Assembly: GCA_029204225.1 (NCBI GenBank)
Contig: CM055094.1
Span: forward strand, 70,851,253-70,915,252
Origin: Diphasiastrum complanatum
Lineage: Eukaryota; Streptophyta; Lycopodiopsida; Lycopodiales; Lycopodiaceae
Direction of reading: 5' to 3'
Length of the DNA stretch: 64,000 nucleotides
Shown: piece by piece, positions 23,166-36,100 of the stretch
Layout: the number at the start of each line of letters is the position of its first letter
How positions within the stretch are numbered: position 1 is the first letter of the stretch
The notes under the pieces: generated by a model
Seen by the model: only the letters and a program-made list of their open reading frames with translations
Database searches by the model: none
What the model was told of the DNA's origin: nothing
Made by a program: the position numbers and the translations under genes

Positions 23166-24362
23166 GCGGATGGCAATCTCGACCAGATGCCAACAGTTCA
23201 AATCTCAACCGGATGCCAACAGCTCACATCTCAACGAGATGGCAATCTTGACCGAATATAAACAGATTACATCTCAACCGGATGACAAACTCGACTAAAT
23301 GCCAATAGATCACATCTCAACCGGATGGCAATCTCAACTGGATACCAACAACTCAAATCTCAACCGGATGGCAATCTGTATTGGGTTTTTTTCCTTGCCT
23401 ATCCTCAACCCAAGATCTAATCAATCTAGCATCAAGGTGATGAAGTTAGTTGTCACGCGTAGGTTCATTCCCATGAGAGAGATAGCATATTTTAGATTTC
23501 AGCATGAATGGAAGATCCACATCTAGCTCTAACATCCATTAACCCTAAGCATTAGCACTAAGATCCACAATAAAGATAACTCGAGTCGTTCCCTTTTTAT
23601 AATAGAGAGGAGAACCCTGGCCTCATAATCCTATTGGTCCATTTCTACCTCCCTAATTATTCAAATTTAAAAAAGAGTGAGAACTATCCAAAATTGGAGG
23701 GAAACCGAACTTTATTTACTAACTAGGCCTTATGACATAAAAGTCCCGCAAAAAGGCCTAAAGTCCTTTTATTGACTTTCTAATTAATCAAATAACTATG
23801 TGATCATTGGGTTGGACTTACACACGCAGGGTGCCAAATCCCTCTCACTTATTAACTAGGGTTAGGGTTGCCTCGTGATCCACAAATGGAATCGCAACCA
23901 GATGCCAACAACTCACATCTCAACCGGATGGCAATCTTGACCGGATACCAACAACTCAAATCTCAACCGAATGGCAATCTCGACCGGATGCCAACAAAGA
24001 CAAAATCTTGACTAGATCAAAGTCATCACATACCGACCGAATCACCTGTTTTAAATCTCGACCGGATCAGAGTCATCACATATCGACTGGATCACCTGTT
24101 TAAAAGACCAGAGCAGAGTCATCACATCTCGACTGGATCCAAAGAAAAAATCTTGACCGTATCAACTATTTTAGATCTCGACCAGAGTAGAGTCATCACA
24201 TCTTGATTGGATCCAAAGAAAAAATCTCGACCAAATCCAAAGACAAAATCTCGACCGGATCAGAGTTAACACATCTTGACCGGATCCAAAAGACAAAATC
24301 TCGATCGGATCAGTATCTTAAATCTCGACCGGATCACCTGTTTAAAATCTTGACCGGATACC
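23166..24362. repeat. Degenerate tandem repeats with core CTCGACCGGAT
   Basis: Two blocks, 23166-23395 and 23886-24362, are separated by about 490 bases of ordinary sequence. The first block alternates ctcaaccggatggcaat and ctcgaccggatgccaacaact, a compound unit near 43 bases. The second evolves into aaaatctcgaccggatcagagtcatcacat variants. Unit length drifts and copies are diverged. No gene in either block or between them (23396-23885). Confidence 0.85.
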
Positions 24363-24610
24363 ATGTGATGGTTTTGTTGGAGTAAAATTAGATGTATAAT
24401 AGGATTGAGAGTACATGAAAAAGAAGGCCTCTAATGTGTATTCATTTTTTACAAAGTCCATCATTGGAGAATGTTCTTCTACATAGAGTACACAAGTAAA
24501 ACATAGACTCCCAAGAGGGAGTACACTTTTAGGCTTAAATACCAACTAGAAATAAATACCCAAAATCTCTCTTCATAATCTTTATAGTCATTGTTGCCAC
24601 CTGCAGTAGT

Positions 24611-24650
24611 CTTGCCATGCATATATAAAGGTTGCCATGCATATACAAAG
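24611..24650 (+). promoter_or_regulatory. Duplicated TATA segment upstream of acireductone dioxygenase
   Basis: A 20-base segment containing gccatgcatatataaag is repeated in tandem at 24611-24630 and 24631-24650; the second copy has one base changed (atacaaag). The first keeps a good TATATAAA at 24622-24629. Each also carries the seed-type RY motif CATGCA. A CT-rich stretch at 24700-24790 fits a leader. The assumed start codon is at 25105, so a leader, possibly with an intron, of about 450 bases is implied. Inference. Confidence 0.45.
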
Positions 24651-25104
24651 GTTGGGTGTTGGTTCTCTCCGAGAAGACTTAGGCTGCAGTGCCACCGCCA
24701 CCTCTCCTTCACCCTTAACCTTCTCGATCTCTTACGCTTCTTCGAAATCTGGGAAATCTCTCTCTCGATCTCTCGATCTTTTGGTTGCTTTTGCTCTCGT
24801 GCGCGCATACATATCACTGACGGTGGAGAAACTACCACACTAATGCTGTATAGCTAAAGATACTGCTAGCTAGTCCGCTGCTATTGCTCAAAAAACTACT
24901 CCGCCGCCCACTGATCGGGAGAAGTTTCCTGTCTCCAACGCCACCATTGCACTGCTGCTCTCTGCACCACTGATACCAGGACCAATTCTGATGCATTGTT
25001 CCTGTATAAAGCCTACATTGGCACTCACTAGCTCTAACAGCATTTTGGGCTTCTGCTGCATAGTGTTTTTTGGTCGGGCTTATCTCAGTATATTCAATTT
25101 CAGC

Positions 25105-26631
25105 ATGGATATTGCCCAGATTCACGTTCAGGTGTGTGTTTACAAACTTGTTTTTGTGATGCTCGTTGGCAGCTGGAGTTTTCGTCAATGCTATGTGTTG
25201 ATAGTTGGTTGTAACTAATTGTATATTTCGTAGCTATTTGGGAGTGAGGACGGGCACCTGGCAGGTCATTGCTTAGTAGTGTCGGATAATGATTGAACAT
25301 AGACTGGCCAGAGTTTGAGTTTAATTCAGCTTGCTTTTCCACGATCCGTCACTTACTCTAATTAATTTCTCTTGCATTCGGTTGCATTTCTATATATTAA
25401 CTTGTCAGAGGAAGTTTTTCTTTCGGAATTGGTGAGAACATGTTTTTGAGTCGAAAGATGGTTTGATCCAAAGCCCATGCAAGCAGTACACATCGCTTTC
25501 TTTCCTTCATCACTTCACATAGTCTTGCCAACATTTTTCTAACATGGACACAGCAACCTACAAATGGACTGATACTAAATGGTTGATCAGTTATGACATT
25601 TCAGTTACAAAAGCTTTTGCTAGTTAAGACGTTCTACTTATATTGTTTTCACTGAATGTAGAAAGAGTTGGAAGCTTGGGAGTACAATGCAAACGATGAG
25701 GATCACCGGCTTACGCACAAGTTTAGTCCCAATCGTCCAGTGCCACAGGAACACATCCACGGTATTCACACTCAACAAGCAACTACTAAGATTAGTTTTG
25801 CTTGTACCTATTGGAGATATTGGAGAGGATATGAAAGGAGCAAATTCAAGCTGAATTTACTAACTATGCAAGTTTTGACTGTCAGAGCAGGGAGTGCTGA
25901 CATGGAAGCTTGATGTAGACGAATGGGAAAAGAACACTTTGCTAGAAACAATCAAGATGGATCGTGGGTACAAATACTCGGTATTGTCCTCGCCTAAATT
26001 GATTCAGTTGGTTTGTGACTCTGGAGTTTCTATCAGCTTGAGTTTGTTATTGGAATCGCAATATTCTAATATTCTCAATGATGCGTGGCACTAGGAGGTC
26101 GTGACTGTTTGCCCCAAAGAGATGGAAGATTTCGAAAAAAAAGTGAAAGGATTTTTCCAAGAACATATGCATTCTCAAGAGGAAATACGGTTGATACTTG
26201 ATGGCAACGGTCAGAAGAGGCCATTAACGAATATTAGCTTAAAAATTAGAATATGTTGTTTTGTCTCTGTTTTCAGTCAAATTCAGTGATTGCAAGAACA
26301 ATTTAGCCGTAATGGGTTGATCTTGCGTTTGCAGGCTACTGGGACATTCGAGATTATGACGGTAAATGTATTCGTTTCCGCGTAACTAAGGGTGATATGA
26401 TTGTTCTTCCTCCAGGAATGTTTCACAGGTTTACGATTGATGAGAACAATTATATCAAGGTAATGCAACCATGTATGAAACTTTTTCCCATCATAACGAT
26501 TTCAGAATCTTGTTGATTGCAGTGCTAGTGTTACACTCTAAAGCCTGCATACTTGGGTACAGGCACTTCTCTACACAGACATTCCATACAGGACTCAGCA
26601 TGGAGCGGGGAGTGAAAGTGCTGCAAGGTAA
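25105..26631 (+). CDS. ARD: Acireductone dioxygenase, six exons
   Basis: Cupin enzyme of methionine salvage: oxidises the acireductone 1,2-dihydroxy-5-methylthiopentene-3-one to the keto-acid precursor of methionine plus formate (Fe form) or to CO, formate and methylthiopropionate (Ni form). Proposed exons: 25105-25131, 25662-25761, 25886-25980, 26095-26209, 26335-26459, 26563-26631; all introns GT-AG, phases 0, 1, 0, 1, 0. The 176 residues match the family's usual 175-200. Metal ligands are His98, His100 and Glu104 in EHMHSQEEIR, and His143 in GMFHRF; the 45-residue gap to the last His equals that of human ARD. EAWEY, DEDHRL, GVLTWKLD, DGNGYWDIRD and MIVLPPG are conserved blocks. No stop or frameshift occurs in exons 2-5. 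Exon 1 (MDIAQIHVQ) and the short last exon rest on splice signals only and may be wrong. Confidence 0.85.
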
Positions 26632-27969
26632 GAAAGCCAGCTTGAGAATGGGTAACATTCGCAAATTATCTTAACATTCATAAAGTTCTCGACTACCACG
26701 AAAAAAAGCAAGCTCTTTTACGTTGCTCTCATTGTCTGGATCGTGGTACAGGAAACAATACGTGGACAAAGTGCTGAATAACCCTGCGGCCGTTCATAGA
26801 CACCGGATTACCACTCAGTGACAGCCAGTCTAGTCTGTTATCAGACTTTTTCCAGCCAAGATGGTGGCTGTTGGATCTCTTATATAGCTGTCCTAAAAAT
26901 ATCTCTAGCGGCTGTGTCCGGACGACATAAATAGCCAGTTATAGATTAGTTTATATCGGCATATCTCGTTTTTTAAGACGCTCCTAATTCGCAGGATATA
27001 TTAGTTAGATATACAATTGATTGGTACAGTACAAAACTGATACAATCATAGAAAATGAGCGGGATTCTTTCCATTCACCTGGATAAGTTCTGTGCTTGTA
27101 CAAGGCATATATTTATCTATATGATGATTCTCTCTGAAGAGCTCATAACATTCTATTTTATTACCTTTTTGAGCATTAACATGCTGCCCAATTTCTTTTT
27201 TTTTTTGGAATTAAGGGCTGCATGGAAGGTGAAATTTTCATGATGATCCCACATGAAGCTACTTGATCTACAATGCCCACATAAAGCTACTTGATATTTA
27301 ATATGACAAATTCCCAGAAATATACTTTACGATACCTTTCTGAATTTCTTCTCTCTTGTAGAATTATATCTTAATTCACTTGAGCTTCAACATAATACAT
27401 ATTCTTGTCTATCGGAAATTAGCTTCAGATCTAGATGTCTTTCTATGTGCCGAAATCTCAGAAGTTATTATTCCTTCTTTGGATAACTGCAACAAGAAAT
27501 AATAACTTTTGAGGGCATTGTAGATCAAACAACCTGAACTATTATTCTACCCTGAAGCAAAATTTGAGGCTTGGCATATCCTTCAAACTCTTCGTGGTTT
27601 AGATCCCATACATTCTTATGTGCTGAAGGTTTGAATTCTTATGTGAAATTGCATACTATGGCTATAGTCACTTGGATGATGATCATAGCTTGCCTGGAAT
27701 CCTTTGTTCTTGGAGCTTTTGAGATCATTTTAGTATCTTTCTATGAATCGTGTAGATGCAAATAATTGGGGATCGAAAGGAGCATTGCAAGGATTATTAG
27801 CTATATTACGAGGAGCTGCATTACTAATTGATCGCTACATATACTAGAAATCTTGGTGTATTACACTACGGAATGCTCTTTTAATTAACATAGATGTGAC
27901 TAATTGATTCAGCTTTTGTCTAACAAATTAAAGGCCAAAAGTAAATTTTAAGAAATTATTCATGAATCC
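26632..27969. other. Intergenic, no supported gene
   Basis: AT-rich sequence downstream of ARD; the first part may be its 3' UTR. Only short frames without recognisable motifs. No LTR ends or repeats noticed. Confidence 0.5.
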
Positions 27970-29400
27970 ATTAGTTGTTAACTATATGAGCCTGCTCATG
28001 AGCTTTTATAGAGAGTAATTTCTTCAGAGGTTGCTTCTCTATCTCTTATACCTCGCTTACTATCTCTTAAACCAAGCTTTATTTTAAACACTTGGCTAAG
28101 TGCTAGCTTGATCTTTACAATTTCTCCATGACTATCTTTCTTGAACAGTGTCATCAACATATATTATAGAAGTTTGATGTTAAATTCATCAATCATAAAT
28201 GTGATGTTAAGAAAATGCATTATGCTCTCTCACAATGAACTAAAGCCCAAGCTAGAAATTTCGAATCGAGCATTCAAATATCTTGGGGCTTGCTTGAGCC
28301 CATACAAGTGTTCTTTTTTTAAGGCAAACAAGCTTTTTGCATGAAAACACTTTGAGGTGTTTACCTTAAAGAATTGCATAAGATAACTTACCATCAAGTG
28401 GAGCAAATGGTGGCCTATTTGAAATGAAGTTAAGTGTAATTGATTGTCTCATCCACCTAAAGTGGGAGCGTTAGAACACTCGAAAACTTCTATTTTATCT
28501 CTTGTCCATTTCATTTTGTTGAGGAGTCTTTGGATAAGAAATTTTACTTTGAATACCATGTGTTGTCACATATTTTGATAGAGTCTTTAGGAATCTACTC
28601 ATATTGCTTAATGTCAATATTTTGATCTTGATGTTGATTTGGTTCTCCATCATAGATTTAAACTTAAAGAATGTCTCCTTCACTTGTTCCATGCTCTTAA
28701 GTAAGTATATCTAGGTATGCCTACTATTGTCATAAATAATCAATGTATCAAATGTGTTGTATATTGTTTTGTAGTAAACATGTGTTGTATATTGTAAAAA
28801 AATCAAGAGGTAGACCGGTTAGATTATAATTGACCAAAAAATGTATGCATCTAAATTGGATGTCCCAATCTCTTGTGCCACAACTCAATCAAAGACACAA
28901 TTTGCATAACATTCTTAACTTCTCCACGCTTATAAATAGAAGCTTCTAGCTTATAAATCCTACTATGTTTCTTAATATTATGTTTTTCTCCTAATGGTGA
29001 CTAGTCATGTGAGAACTAGCAGAAGCACCTACCTGTCCACCTTGAATCCCATGATCCATTAGATAACACATAATATTTGAAGATATCATAAGGGAACTCC
29101 CATCAACCTTATCAAATGTAAAGTTACCTTGGCTACCGCCCTTTTGTTAAAGTCATCTTCCTCTTAAAACATTCACCTATAAAATGACCAAGCCTTTTCT
29201 ACTAAAAGAAATTCACCTTTGATTTGTTTTTTTCTACTACTTGCTTATTGGATCCCCCCTTCGCATCCTCAATGGATTCACAACAAACAAGGAGGCATTC
29301 TTCAAAAATCCACCCAAGGCCACATTGACAAGGGAAGAAGAGATGATGCATGGCTTGGCATCTACTCCTTTGTACGAGGGTGCACAAATATCAAAGTTGT
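27970..29400 (-). pseudogene. Ty1/copia remnant (zinc knuckle, integrase entry, RT)
   Basis: Reading from high to low coordinates: a knuckle remnant KRLGHFIGEC near 29170-29200 with its first Cys pair lost to stops; then the GAG-pre-integrase motif LWHKRLGHP near 28875; integrase FFKFKSMMENQ...and HGIQSKISYPKTPQQN (28495-28690); then a jump to RT, with HLYGLKQAPRYLNARF near 28260-28310 and the catalytic YVDDT near 28155. Protease and most of the integrase core are missing or unreadable. Heavily mutated with stops in all frames. It ends just before the CACTA TNP2 gene, in opposite orientation. Confidence 0.82.
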
Positions 29401-29433
29401 GAGTTTGTTTGTTACTTTTGAACTTGCAAACTA

Positions 29434-31842
29434 AGCACGGGTGGTCAGATGCGAGTGTGAAGTTGTTTGAGTAAGCTTGCTAGCTTCATGTGTGTTATAG
29501 ACAAATTGCTCTAATCTCATTTTATTTTTAATTCATGCGTTGTGACAAACTATATATCACTAATTATATAAACATATGTTTTGTCACAGTTTGCTCAAGA
29601 AAATGTTGCTCCCAAATAACACAATGGCGACGTCTCGACAAGAAGCCAAGAAAATGCTATCCGTGGTTGGCATGGATTACAAGAGTATTCATGCATGTCC
29701 TAATGATTGCATCTTATATCGAGATGAGTTTGCCAGAGGCAAGCACATGTCCATGTTGTGGGGAACACCCCTACAAGCAAGATATACAAGGAGCGACCAT
29801 ACCCATCAAGGTGGTATGACATTTTTCCATCATACCTAGGATACGCCACATGTTTAAGTGTAATTCCATCGTGGAACTAATGACATGGCATTCGAGCAAT
29901 CGTTCATCAGACGATACTATGAGAATCCATATCGATTCTCCAACAGGGAAGCACGTGGATGCTACCTGGCATGAGTTTAGGGATGAGCCTCACATTTGCA
30001 TTTGGGGTTGGCCATGGATGGTGTGAATCCATTCGGTTTGCACTCCACATCATGGTCCACTTGGTTGGTTGTCCTTGTAAACTACAACATCTTGGCAAAT
30101 TATAAAGAAGGGGCACCTAATGCTCGCCTTTCTTATCCTGGAAAAATACAAGGTAAAAAATATGGACGTGTATATGGCTCCCTTGATAGATGAGCTAAAG
30201 ATTCTATGGCAAGGAGTTCAAGTGAGCGATATATCAAGACCACTGAGACATTGTCAAAGAGATTTTGTGGTAAAGGGCATCTTGATGTGGACGATGCACG
30301 ACTTTCTTGAATATGGGGAATATTCAGGTGAAATGTCCTTGCTATTGGTTCGATCTATGCTATTATATTAAATTTTATGGGCATCCACAAAATTACTCTC
30401 AATTCAAACATTTGACCCACGATTAACTAGGTTGTTTTGTCTCAATGTAGGGCTCTAAACTAGTAGTTACAATGCGTGCCCCATTTGTGGCCAGTATTTG
30501 CAAGCACGTCACTCACAACATCTGCGAAAGATGGTTTATGAGGGCCACACACACTCGATACCGTCCACTCGATCACCCTGTGCATGATGGACTTGTTGGT
30601 CAACGCCCTCATTCCATGAAGCTACGATACATATTTGGGCTAATTAATGGTACATGTCATTTATTTATTTTATAATTACTCTCTTTATATTTCTTTTAGC
30701 GATACATAATCTGCATTAAATGTGTGTGCTTGTTTGTTAATATTGTAGGCAAGTGATTGGTTTCGGATTTGGAGATCCAATCAAGATCTAGGGCAACTCC
30801 CTCATGGCATGAATTGGTTATCAATACGTCATGAACTCCCATATTGGGGGGAATTGTTGATAATCCATCTTTTGGATCTGATTCAAGAATGTCGGGAGCA
30901 TGATTTGGGAGCACTTGACTAGGTCGAAAGATAAAAAAGGCGCACGAGATAATTTAAAAGAAGTGGCAATGATGGCTGATTTATGGCCACAAATGGTGGG
31001 GACTTTGATTGTCCTACCAAAGGCCCCGTGGATCTTCTCGAGGAGAGACGATTGTAAAGAGGGCAATAGCCTCTTTTTGAACTCCAACAGGACACATACG
31101 ATGCCTAAAGGGTGAGAGACAACAAGCTAAGTGGACTAAAGTCTCATGACTGGCATAAGTTTTTACAGGTTGGCGTGGCATGTTTTTTGACATTTCTTCC
31201 ACCTCAACATTGTCGATTACATTTTATAGCATGTCTTGTGATTTCAAGATGATCTCATTGCGCATATATGTATCTAGATGACCAAATTATTTTTGTGCAT
31301 GCTGTTTGTGCTTCCCTTGGTGTTGAGAGGGTTCTTGACAGAGGAGTTAAGGAGTGCAATCTACAAAAATAGTGGTTTGGTGAGGTACGGTGAATGCGCA
31401 TGCGATTCACATCATTTTTTCTTGGGGTGATTCAAGATGATGATCTTACTAACATGTATGTCATTGTTGTTTCTCTTTCATATGAAGATACATTTCATCC
31501 AAAGAGATACCGCTGGCATCCATTGAGGCGGCAAGACAAAGCTCCATCGAGGCAACGTGTTTGATCGAGAAGCACTTTCCCACATCCATTCTCACCATTC
31601 AAATGCATCTCATTGTGCATTTGGTAGATGAGAAGGGCATCGCAGGTACATCATATACTTGCGTCAATTACCTATTCTTAGTTCATGCTAGACTATTGTT
31701 ATTGTGGTAATTCCCATGTTCTCTCACTAACATTGATTTATTTATTTTAATTCGGGCACTATCCATAGTCGCTGGATATTTTTCTTGGAACGATTCATGA
31801 AAACATTGAAAAGCTTCGTAAGACAAAGAGAAAGGCCTGAGG
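29434..31842 (+). pseudogene. CACTA (En/Spm) transposase TNP2, 5' part
   Basis: TNP2-type transposase of plant CACTA elements. Blocks in order: HGWSDASVKL (29437 on), EAKKMLSVVGMDYKSIHACPNDCILYRDE (29642-29727 across one frame), MAMDGVNPFG-like LGLAMDGVNPFG (30000), STWLVVLVNYN, DVYMAPLIDELKILWQGVQV (30160 on), WTMHDFLEYGEYSG, the knuckle ACPICGQYLQ (30473) and KMVYEGHTH, then after a two-base slip in the ACAC run RYRPLDHP. HELPYW lies near 30829, EHLTRSKDKKGARDNLKE near 30900, LNSNRTHTMPKG (31077 on), SGLKSHDWHKFL near 31130, and RFMKTLKSFVRQRERPE ending near 31840. Frameshifts and stops abound. The gene is cut by the gypsy LTR at 31843 and resumes at 39204. Confidence 0.9.
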
Positions 31843-33038
31843 TGTAATATCACATATTTGTATACTTAATTAACAATGACAATTTATACTTAGGAATGAG
31901 TATATGTGCGGGACAACTATATACTTTGAAGAGGCCTACACCATTTTTCAAGTATAATTGTTAAGGACCTACCTTTTACTTAAAGTCATGACCACCTGAA
32001 ATGAAACGACACTTGGATACGAAGCGACTGATTTCAAATCGTCACAATGAATCATCAAATGTACAATTTATTTGTACTTGTAACTTATGTGATAATTAAA
32101 ATTTGTAAATGGAGCGATGCACCAGGAATTCCTAGAGGTGTGTTTGTTTGTTCCGTAGATTATAAACCTAGACACTCTTCATTCTCACATTACCGAGAGA
32201 GAGAGAGTTATTGTATGTTTGAGATTGGAGAAATGAATAGAGTGACGAAGGTTATTATTTCTAATTTCTATTCTCTGCACTGCTGAGTGTGAGTGATTTT
32301 GAGTCTACTAGCAATCTTGTACACAGAACTTCAATCATTCTTTGGTCAGAAAGTACTTTCCTTCATTACAGTTGTTTGCTGTGTATCCATAAAGTTGATC
32401 TAAAGAACTGTCTTAAAATAGCTTTGCTCGTATGAGTGAATACTTTGTGTTCGGCATTCGAGTAAACATACCCTTGGTGCAGTTTTCCATAGTTGCTGAT
32501 AGAAAAGTATGTATGTTGTCAAATGATAGTCCTTGACTGAGGAACTGCATTATTGATCTATATTCATATTAGTAACAAAGATAAATGTTTCTAACATATT
32601 CGTGAATCACTTGAGTTCTTTAACCATAATTGGACTTTAGCTGTTGAGGACTTCTACCTAGAACACATTGGTTCATGAATAAGATTAACATTTTGTCTGT
32701 TCGTACATGCCTGAACAGATCCTTGCTGACAACTTAATCCATCAAAGTGTAATTCCTTCAAGGTACTCTCATAACATTTCATTTGCAGAATGCTTTACAT
32801 TCAGTTTGATAACGGAAGACTATTGTTTAGCACTCATTTCTCTACACACCTTTTCTAAAAGTGTATTGGCTGCTTACAAAATGTCTGATGACAACCAAAT
32901 TCTCATTTAGACCAATTTCATTCAAAATAAGTAAATAAAATATCAACTTGACATCTTTTAAGAGCTATATCCTTGGGGAACGATCTAAATACTACATAAA
33001 TATAGCAATTTTGTGTTGGTATATTGCCAAATATACCA
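31843..33038 (+). repeat. 5' LTR of gypsy family G (about 1196 bp)
   Basis: Starts TGTAATATCACATATTTG and ends just before the primer-binding site at 33044. The same sequence starts at 38970 (truncated) and 62924 (runs off the window). It holds a GA run near 32198-32208 and small frames, which are not genes. Confidence 0.9.
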
Positions 33039-33043
33039 ATTTT

Positions 33044-33060
33044 TGGCGCCGTTGCCGGGG
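33044..33060 (+). other. Primer-binding site, Asp tRNA type
   Basis: TGGCGCCGTTGCCGGGG, five bases after the LTR end, is the site known from plant Athila/Tat gypsy elements and is complementary to the 3' end of a tRNA-Asp. It occurs again on the minus strand at 57272-57289. Confidence 0.88.
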
Positions 33061-33111
33061 ATAACCAAACAAGTTGATGCAAACTGACATTTCTATCTCC
33101 ATCCCTAATGC

Positions 33112-36100
33112 ATGTCAGATAGAGCTGCTCGACTAGAAAGATATCGGAAACTTCGAGAATTTTTTTTCAAAAGAATTCAAGAATCTTTGCAAAGAGGAGA
33201 ATCACCCTTCTTGAATGTTAATCCTGAAAACCTACTGGAAAATTCTCTTCCTAAAGCTTCTACTATAGCTGAACTAGATTTTGAATTTGCTAATCCAGTT
33301 CCAGAGCCGATTATGGAAGCCCCGGCTCCTTGCTCTAATTCAATCTCGAAGATCAAATATGATTATTTTAAAGGAACATCTTCAGATCATGCTGACAATT
33401 ACGTTTCACAGTTTGAGTCAATTTCTAACTCGAATAACCAAGGTGTTGATGCAGAGAAGTTGCAAATTTTTCCAGGTCTTCTAAGAAAGCAAGCACGCAT
33501 ATGGTATAGTCAAGTTGAACCAAGACATGTCACCACCTGGGTACTACTGAAAGATGCATTTTTAAACCAATTCAGAGAAATTCGTTATTCGTCTAGAATC
33601 CTTGGATGACTTAATAATGTCTAGAAGAAAAAAAAAGAATCGCTTCGAAGGTATACACGAAGAGTAAAGAATCTGATTGGAAAACTAACGGGCGTGTACC
33701 CTGTCACAATGCAGATCGAGTGGTTTTGGCACGTTTACCATTGAAAATTGACTGATACTGTAGACAATGAGATATGACTTCTTTAACAGTAGTCATAGTG
33801 AGTGCTGAGAATTATGAGACTTCCAACTTAGCCCGTAAAAGATGTTCTACCAGACGTATTCAAAAATCTAAGCATGACTCTAGTGACAGTGAAGATGAAT
33901 CTAAATCTGAATCTCGTTTAAGTTTTCCAGTTGTGATTCTGATTCTAGTGACTCATCAGACATAGAAACCGATGATTCCAATCGAAGAAACGAACGTCTA
34001 AATGAAAAGAAGATGGTAAAAATCATGAGAATAAGTCGTCAACTTCTAAAGTTGAAAACATTTGGAAAAGTAACATGGCTGACCTTAACAAGAAATTTAA
34101 CGATCTGAAAGTTCAGATTTCAGAAGTTGTAGACAAGAGACCAAAAGCTTCTTCTTTGAATTTAGCACTTTGGTGTACGAAGTGCGGTACATCTAGACAT
34201 TCTAAAGAAGAGGGTAGATATGTGAAGGTGAAATATGTCGAAGATCCTTCTCAGGAAGTCTTTTTATATATCAAGATGATGCAACTGCCAATTATGTTCA
34301 AGGTACTATAGCACCATTCCAACAAGGCAAACCAAAGTTTGCACCAAAGAGACACAACTCGCCAGAATTTTTTGGCCCTTCTAGTATGAATAAATCAGTT
34401 TTGAAAAACTGTTACAATTGTGTCGAACCTAGACACTTTTCGTCGAACTGTTCGTACCCGCAAAAACCGATCTGATTTATCCCTTTCTATTCAAACTATA
34501 AGGAGCCAGGCCACAAGTATCCGGACTGTCCACAACCATTAAAGCTGCATCCAAAGTACCAGTATATTGCTACTGCTACTGCTACTGTTGATACGAAACT
34601 AAAATCTTCGGATGATGTTGTTGTGCAGAAGGTTGATGTCATTGAACCTAAACAGTTAAAGCCAGTTGACCAATCTTGGTCTGGTGATGTCGAGAAATTA
34701 TTTAAAGTGACTACGAGAAAAAAAGCTCCTCGAAACCCGACACGAAAGTACCTTCAAAGGAACGAAGGAAGTCCTCGAAACAGAAATCTTCGACCAAAGC
34801 AATAACAAAAGAATATCTTGAAGCTGATCCTAATTATGATCGTGATGCAGCTAAGTTATTTTCAAAGGATATTTTTGTAGAAGCAAAAGAAATTATTAAT
34901 TCTGAGATACAAATAGTTGTTGCAGAGAAGAAAGTTACCTTTGAGGAAGGGGACATGGAAATCATGAAGACAAAACTTTCGGAGGCTATTATCGACAAGC
35001 CTATCTCAAAAGCGAAGACGACAGACTATGATATTGTCACTGATATTGGTTCACTTTGTCCTAACATTACTTTAGAGCAATTATTGGTTGACAATAATCA
35101 CTATCGTTAGCAGTTGAAAAGTCTTTCTGCTCCTAAGAAGAAGAAACCAATTTCCTTACCAAATATTGGTATATTGTCCATTGATCTGGGAGATCTTGGT
35201 GTGCCAGAAACCAATGTTACGATTGTTGGATGTTTAAATGAGAAAGTGCCGATTGATTCAGGTTCAAGTGTCAATATAATAATTGAAGACATTGCTTGTA
35301 CCTTGGGGTTGACGAATATTTAACCAACCCAAAGAAATATCAAATTGGCCGATTCGACACAAAGAAAGTCTGTTGGTGAATTAAATGACGTAACAGTGTA
35401 TATACAAGCCAAGTATTTTGATGAATTTTATTGTTATCAAACCACTTGGTTTGTCATCATATTCCGTTTTAATCGGATTACCTTGGCTTTATCAAACTAA
35501 TGCAAGTGTACACTGGAAGTCTAGAGAACTAATATTTCGAATGGTGAGAAAAGTAATCATGGCAAACCAGAAGAACATATTATCACTTGGAACCATGATA
35601 AATATAAAGGTGAGACTCCGGTGAGTGACACCAGTTTCACTTCAGAAGATTCTTCATATGATCTTAATATATTCTCTAAGGCATCAATATTGATGTAAAC
35701 TATTTCAAATGTTATGAGAATAATGATTCATCGGAGGATGAAGAAGAATTCTTCAAAGTTTCCACTGTAGATACTGATTTGCGTGAATCAAAAGCGGCAG
35801 ACCAGAACTCTGAAAAATTTTGGTGCCGATGATGAGGATACAGATGACAAATTAGAAGAATCCGAACAAGAATTTGGTGATAAAAATCATGCTGACAACA
35901 AGAATAAATCTATGAAGTCAACTATACGTAAGATTGATGGCCATATCCAGGCCAGTACGACAGAAGGTATAATTCTATTTGATTCTACAAAGCTAATTGA
36001 ACTTGCACCTAGAAAATATGTGCATGTTTTGAAGTCCCTTGGAGAGACTGGATTAGCAGAATTTACTGAACTACTGAAAGAGTACCAAGATGTATTTGCT

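Noticed and set aside
23864-23878. Telomere-like ctagggttagggttg
   Set aside because: Only two units, and TTAGGG rather than the plant TTTAGGG; chance or ordinary sequence.
23166-24362. CRISPR-like array
   Set aside because: Unit lengths drift, spacers are themselves repeated, and the context is a plant genome.
24479-24857. Overlapping frames of 67-119 codons on both strands upstream of ARD
   Set aside because: They fall in the TATA duplication and CT-rich leader region; low-complexity translations with no motif.
32047-32286. Open frame repeated at 63148-63351
   Set aside because: Inside the family G LTRs; no motif and no reason to call a gene.
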